Source of the DNA: Eretmocerus hayati
Lineage: Eukaryota > Arthropoda > Insecta > Hymenoptera > Aphelinidae
NCBI GenBank assembly: GCA_029851415.1
Contig: CM056743.1
Location: forward strand, 9,664,727 to 9,728,726
Reading direction: 5' to 3'
DNA length: 64,000 nucleotides
In this document: positions 61,102 to 64,000 of the stretch, piece by piece
How the letters are laid out: the number at the start of each line of letters is the position of its first letter
Numbering within the stretch: position 1 is the stretch's first letter
The notes under the pieces: model-generated
Told to the model about the DNA's origin: nothing
Databases searched by the model: none
What the model saw: the letters and a program-made list of their open reading frames with translations, nothing else
Position numbers and translations under genes: made by a program

Positions 61102-63949
61102 ATGAAGAGGCGCACTAGCAGCAGCTCGCAGACGGCCTCGGGTACACCGGCAACTTTTGCAGAAGAAAATTGCCAAACTCCATCGTCGTCGTCGTCGTCG
61201 TCATCGTTGTCACCTTCGAGGCCTAGAGTCAAGGTGAGTAGTATATCGATAGACTGACATTTTGACAGATGATTCCATAGCAAGTGGCAAAAGTGCAAAA
61301 ATGCCACAGCGCAGCCTCTGCCTCGATGGAGGCTGCAAACTCTGTTAAATTGCAGAGGGTCAGGACGACGGGTGCGGGCGCTTCTGAAACCGGAAGATCG
61401 ACGATTGTGACGGCCGCTGCAAGCGGAGACTGCTCAACGAGATCGAAGCAACTGGAAGGCAAGTGCGCGGGAGCGACGCCACCCGAGGGATCTCGTACTC
61501 ACCCTACAGCGAATCATCAACAACAACAACAACGACAACAGAGAAAAAGATGCGTCTGCTTTCCAAAAAATTATGGACCTTCGCAGTTTCCTGCAGAGTG
61601 GGCCGAGCTCAGGTTGATTTTTTATCATTGATGTGAAAGATACTTGTTAAGGCTCGAGTGTTTGCCTATAAATTTTTCGTTTCTTAATTACCTTTCATCT
61701 GAGATCGCTCAAGTCTAATTTTGCGAATGAATAGCTCGTTTCTGTAATTGGTGAACCCTTCTTTGAGAACAATATTCATTTTCAGAGCCAAAAAATTCAA
61801 TATTACTGTTCAGAAAACCAACGTAGGAGCTCCGATTCATCCGTACATTCCAGAACATCCTTCTTGGTGAAATTAAACGAATACAAGACTTTTAAGATGT
61901 TAGGGGGTGTGTTACGGCTGGGACCAGCTTGGTTATGTACCTGACTTCAAATCAGGATAAATTGAAGGCGTTCTGAATCCTCAAAAACTTGACAGAGTAT
62001 TTGAGTGGTGACTGTGCTTAGAAAAAACCTTTCAAATACAAAAAAATGATCAGGCATCTTTCAAAATATCGACTCAAGATCTTGAAGAGCCAAATCGAAC
62101 CATTTTCACAATTCTTTACAAGTTGCACGTTGAAATATTTGGGGTTTCTCTTTGGGATTTCTCATTGAAATCCCGATCAGACTGGTATCTCTATGGGATT
62201 TGGAAAGCGTAATCCATCAAGAAAGTAGAAAATTAGCTAATTTTTGGACCACATTTCTTCATGACTTCATCTTGAGATTGAGTTGGGATGAAATGTGCTC
62301 GATCGCACACATTTGTCGTCTCTGCAGGATGTATCACAAAGCTTGAAACTGTATTTATGCCAATGGAGTCAAAAAAAATGGTAGGAATGACAACGTTAAC
62401 CATGTTTTCGAAAAAAATTGGTCCAACGTGCAGGTCGGATAAATTGCTGTGCGACGGTGCGATCAAATGCGGGTCCAAATCGAAAACGAGCCAGCGAGTC
62501 TTCTTGGTACACCGAGCTATCCTTTCGGTGGCCAGTCCATACTTCCGAGCCCTGTTCACGAGCAGTCTGAACGGGACCATCGCAAATGATCAAGTGTGTC
62601 GCGAACTGGAATTGCCGGACGTTGAACCGGATGCCTTCGAACTGCTGCTCGACTATGCTTACACGGGATCGTGTAGGGTCGACGAGGACAACGTACAAAC
62701 ATTGCTACCTCTGTCGGACAGGCTGCAAGTTCTCGGCGTCGTTCAACTTTGCTGCAGATTTCTTCTCAAGCAGCTCAGACCGCACAACTGTCTCGGTAAG
62801 ACTCGTATCTCAGGATCTATTGACCTACGAGGGTAATGTGGTTTGGTATCAAGGAGATGTCCGTCGGATTGAATGCCCAGTCCCTCGAGCTTCCGTTGAT
62901 AGAATGAACTATAAGTGCTTGCATCGAAAACGCTGAGCAGAGTATGTGATTCACAAGCCATCTTGCGTATTCATTTATTGGACTTCCAAGCATTATCTTC
63001 GTTCCTCCGCCGCATCAGAATTTTCGTAAATTAATAACACACAGTTCTGATGCTACTCCACGATCAAGTTTCAATTGCATTCAACTCGCAAGACTGAAGA
63101 GCTTGCAAGCTCAAGTTAGGATGAGGCAGGCTCTTATCTAAATGCGTTATTGTACATGACATAGTATCAATGCACGAACTCTGACCGGAACGATCTGATC
63201 GAGATTCTTCAGAACTTCATTTCCTGTCTATTACTCCATTGTATTCGATTTTGGTTGTTTGTTATTATTCTTCATTACAATCTGGTAATTTAAGCATTCA
63301 TCAATCAAATATGACATCACACATGCTTTCGGCATCAATCAGGACTAGCTCTGAATATTTTTAAGAACTGTATGTGAAAGGAAGTATCAAATCAGTGTAC
63401 CTGAGAAATTTCCTTTCTAAGAATTTTGGGAGTCTGTTTTTTCTTCAGAAATACAGCATAATCTCTGCTCACGCGTTAACGGGCGATGAAAATCACGAGA
63501 AGACTGTCAAAAAATCACAATGATCGAAGCAAATCTTTTCTAGGCATCTGCAAGTTCGCACGTCACTATTTCTGCCACGATCTGGAGGAACGGGGCCGAA
63601 AGTATATTCGGCATCACTTCAAACAGATTGTCCGGGAGAGCAGTGAATTTCGAGAGTTGTGTGAGTTAGATTATCTGTTCATTGTCTTACGTAGGATTGC
63701 CAAGATGCCCGTTCACAACGAGCACTTTTTGTGACAGCTTGCGAGGAGCTGGAACAAATTTTGCGCGACGACGAGCTCAACGCTCGTAACGAAGAGCTCG
63801 TGTTTGAGGCAGTAAAGCATTGGGTCGAGTGGCGCATTCCAGAGAGATCTCAGCACCTATCCACACTTCTACGTTGTCCGCGGTACGGACTGATGAGGCA
63901 AAGTTATTTTCACGACCAAGTAGTGACGTGGAAACTTGCTCAAAATCAG
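61102..63949 (+). CDS. Klhl10: KLHL10-like BTB-BACK-Kelch protein, 5' part
   Basis: Five exons with matching phases: 61102-61233, 61281-61612, 62434-62795, 63544-63660 and 63738-63949 (385 codons so far). The last ends in CAG|GTGCTC, so the gene continues past the window, where Kelch repeats are expected. Residues 1-150 are low complexity (a serine run from TCG repeats and a QQQQQRQQRK stretch). FPAEWAELRSDKLLCDGAI starts the BTB domain (about 147-275; HRAILSVASPYFRALFTS, LLLDYAYTGSC). The BACK domain follows from residue 276 with NCLGICKFARHYFCHDLEER and RDDELNARNEELVFEAVKHW. This BACK sequence best fits KLHL10, whose family members bridge Cullin-3 and substrates; in flies and mice KLHL10 acts in spermatids. 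The KLHL10 assignment is by recalled similarity; another KLHL paralogue is possible. The start is ATG 61102 with A at -3. Confidence 0.88.
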
Positions 63950-64000
63950 GTGCTCTGATTATTACTTTGATTATCCAATACACTCGCGCGAATCCGTGCA

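Overview
The window looks like insect nuclear DNA. It holds two intron-containing animal genes, both on the + strand in the right-hand 19 kb, and about 45 kb of AT-rich, repeat-loaded non-coding DNA to their left. The N-terminus of the first gene's product (lipin) resembles hymenopteran lipins as I remember them, so a wasp, bee or sawfly is my best guess; I could not test this.

Genes: (1) Lipin, a phosphatidate phosphatase, rebuilt here as 13 coding exons from 45735 to 54062. Every splice phase agrees, giving 1189 codons plus a stop. It carries the N-terminal lipin domain, a basic NLS, the SWRWGELP block, the middle lipin domain and the catalytic DIDGT/LGHIL segment. An unusual exon of charged tandem repeats follows the N-terminal domain. 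(2) A KLHL10-like BTB-BACK-Kelch protein, five exons from 61102 to 63949, whose Kelch part lies beyond the right edge. Lipin makes diacylglycerol in glycerolipid synthesis; KLHL10-type proteins are Cullin-3 substrate adaptors, known best from male germ cells. Nothing suggests that the two work together. Possible non-coding first exons or promoters (about 26.1, 30.27 and 42.04 kb) lie upstream of lipin but cannot be linked to it from sequence alone.

Repeats, left to right: foldback at 270-1660; truncated TA-flanked element at 3043-3559; perfect 70-bp tandem duplication at 5875-6014; hairpin cluster with a tRNA-like remnant at 9914-10820; decayed piggyBac element at 11039-12096; nested 2.5-kb palindrome at 12150-14651; foldback family member at 16172-16976; TA-flanked element at 18087-19307; hairpins and a 3.5-kb composite foldback with a tandem-repeat loop at 19375-23992; second member of the 16-kb foldback family at 31104-32310; inverted repeat at 33420-34180; TA-flanked element at 34216-35555; three short inverted-repeat elements at 41025-42025; inverted repeat at 43242-43605; TTAA-flanked MITE at 57150-57400; and a 2.34-kb double inverted-repeat element with a 10-bp flanking direct repeat at 58066-60426.

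No CRISPR array, rRNA, intact transposase or bacterial operon was seen. The notable property is the density and variety of long inverted repeats, several nested or interrupted by other repeats.
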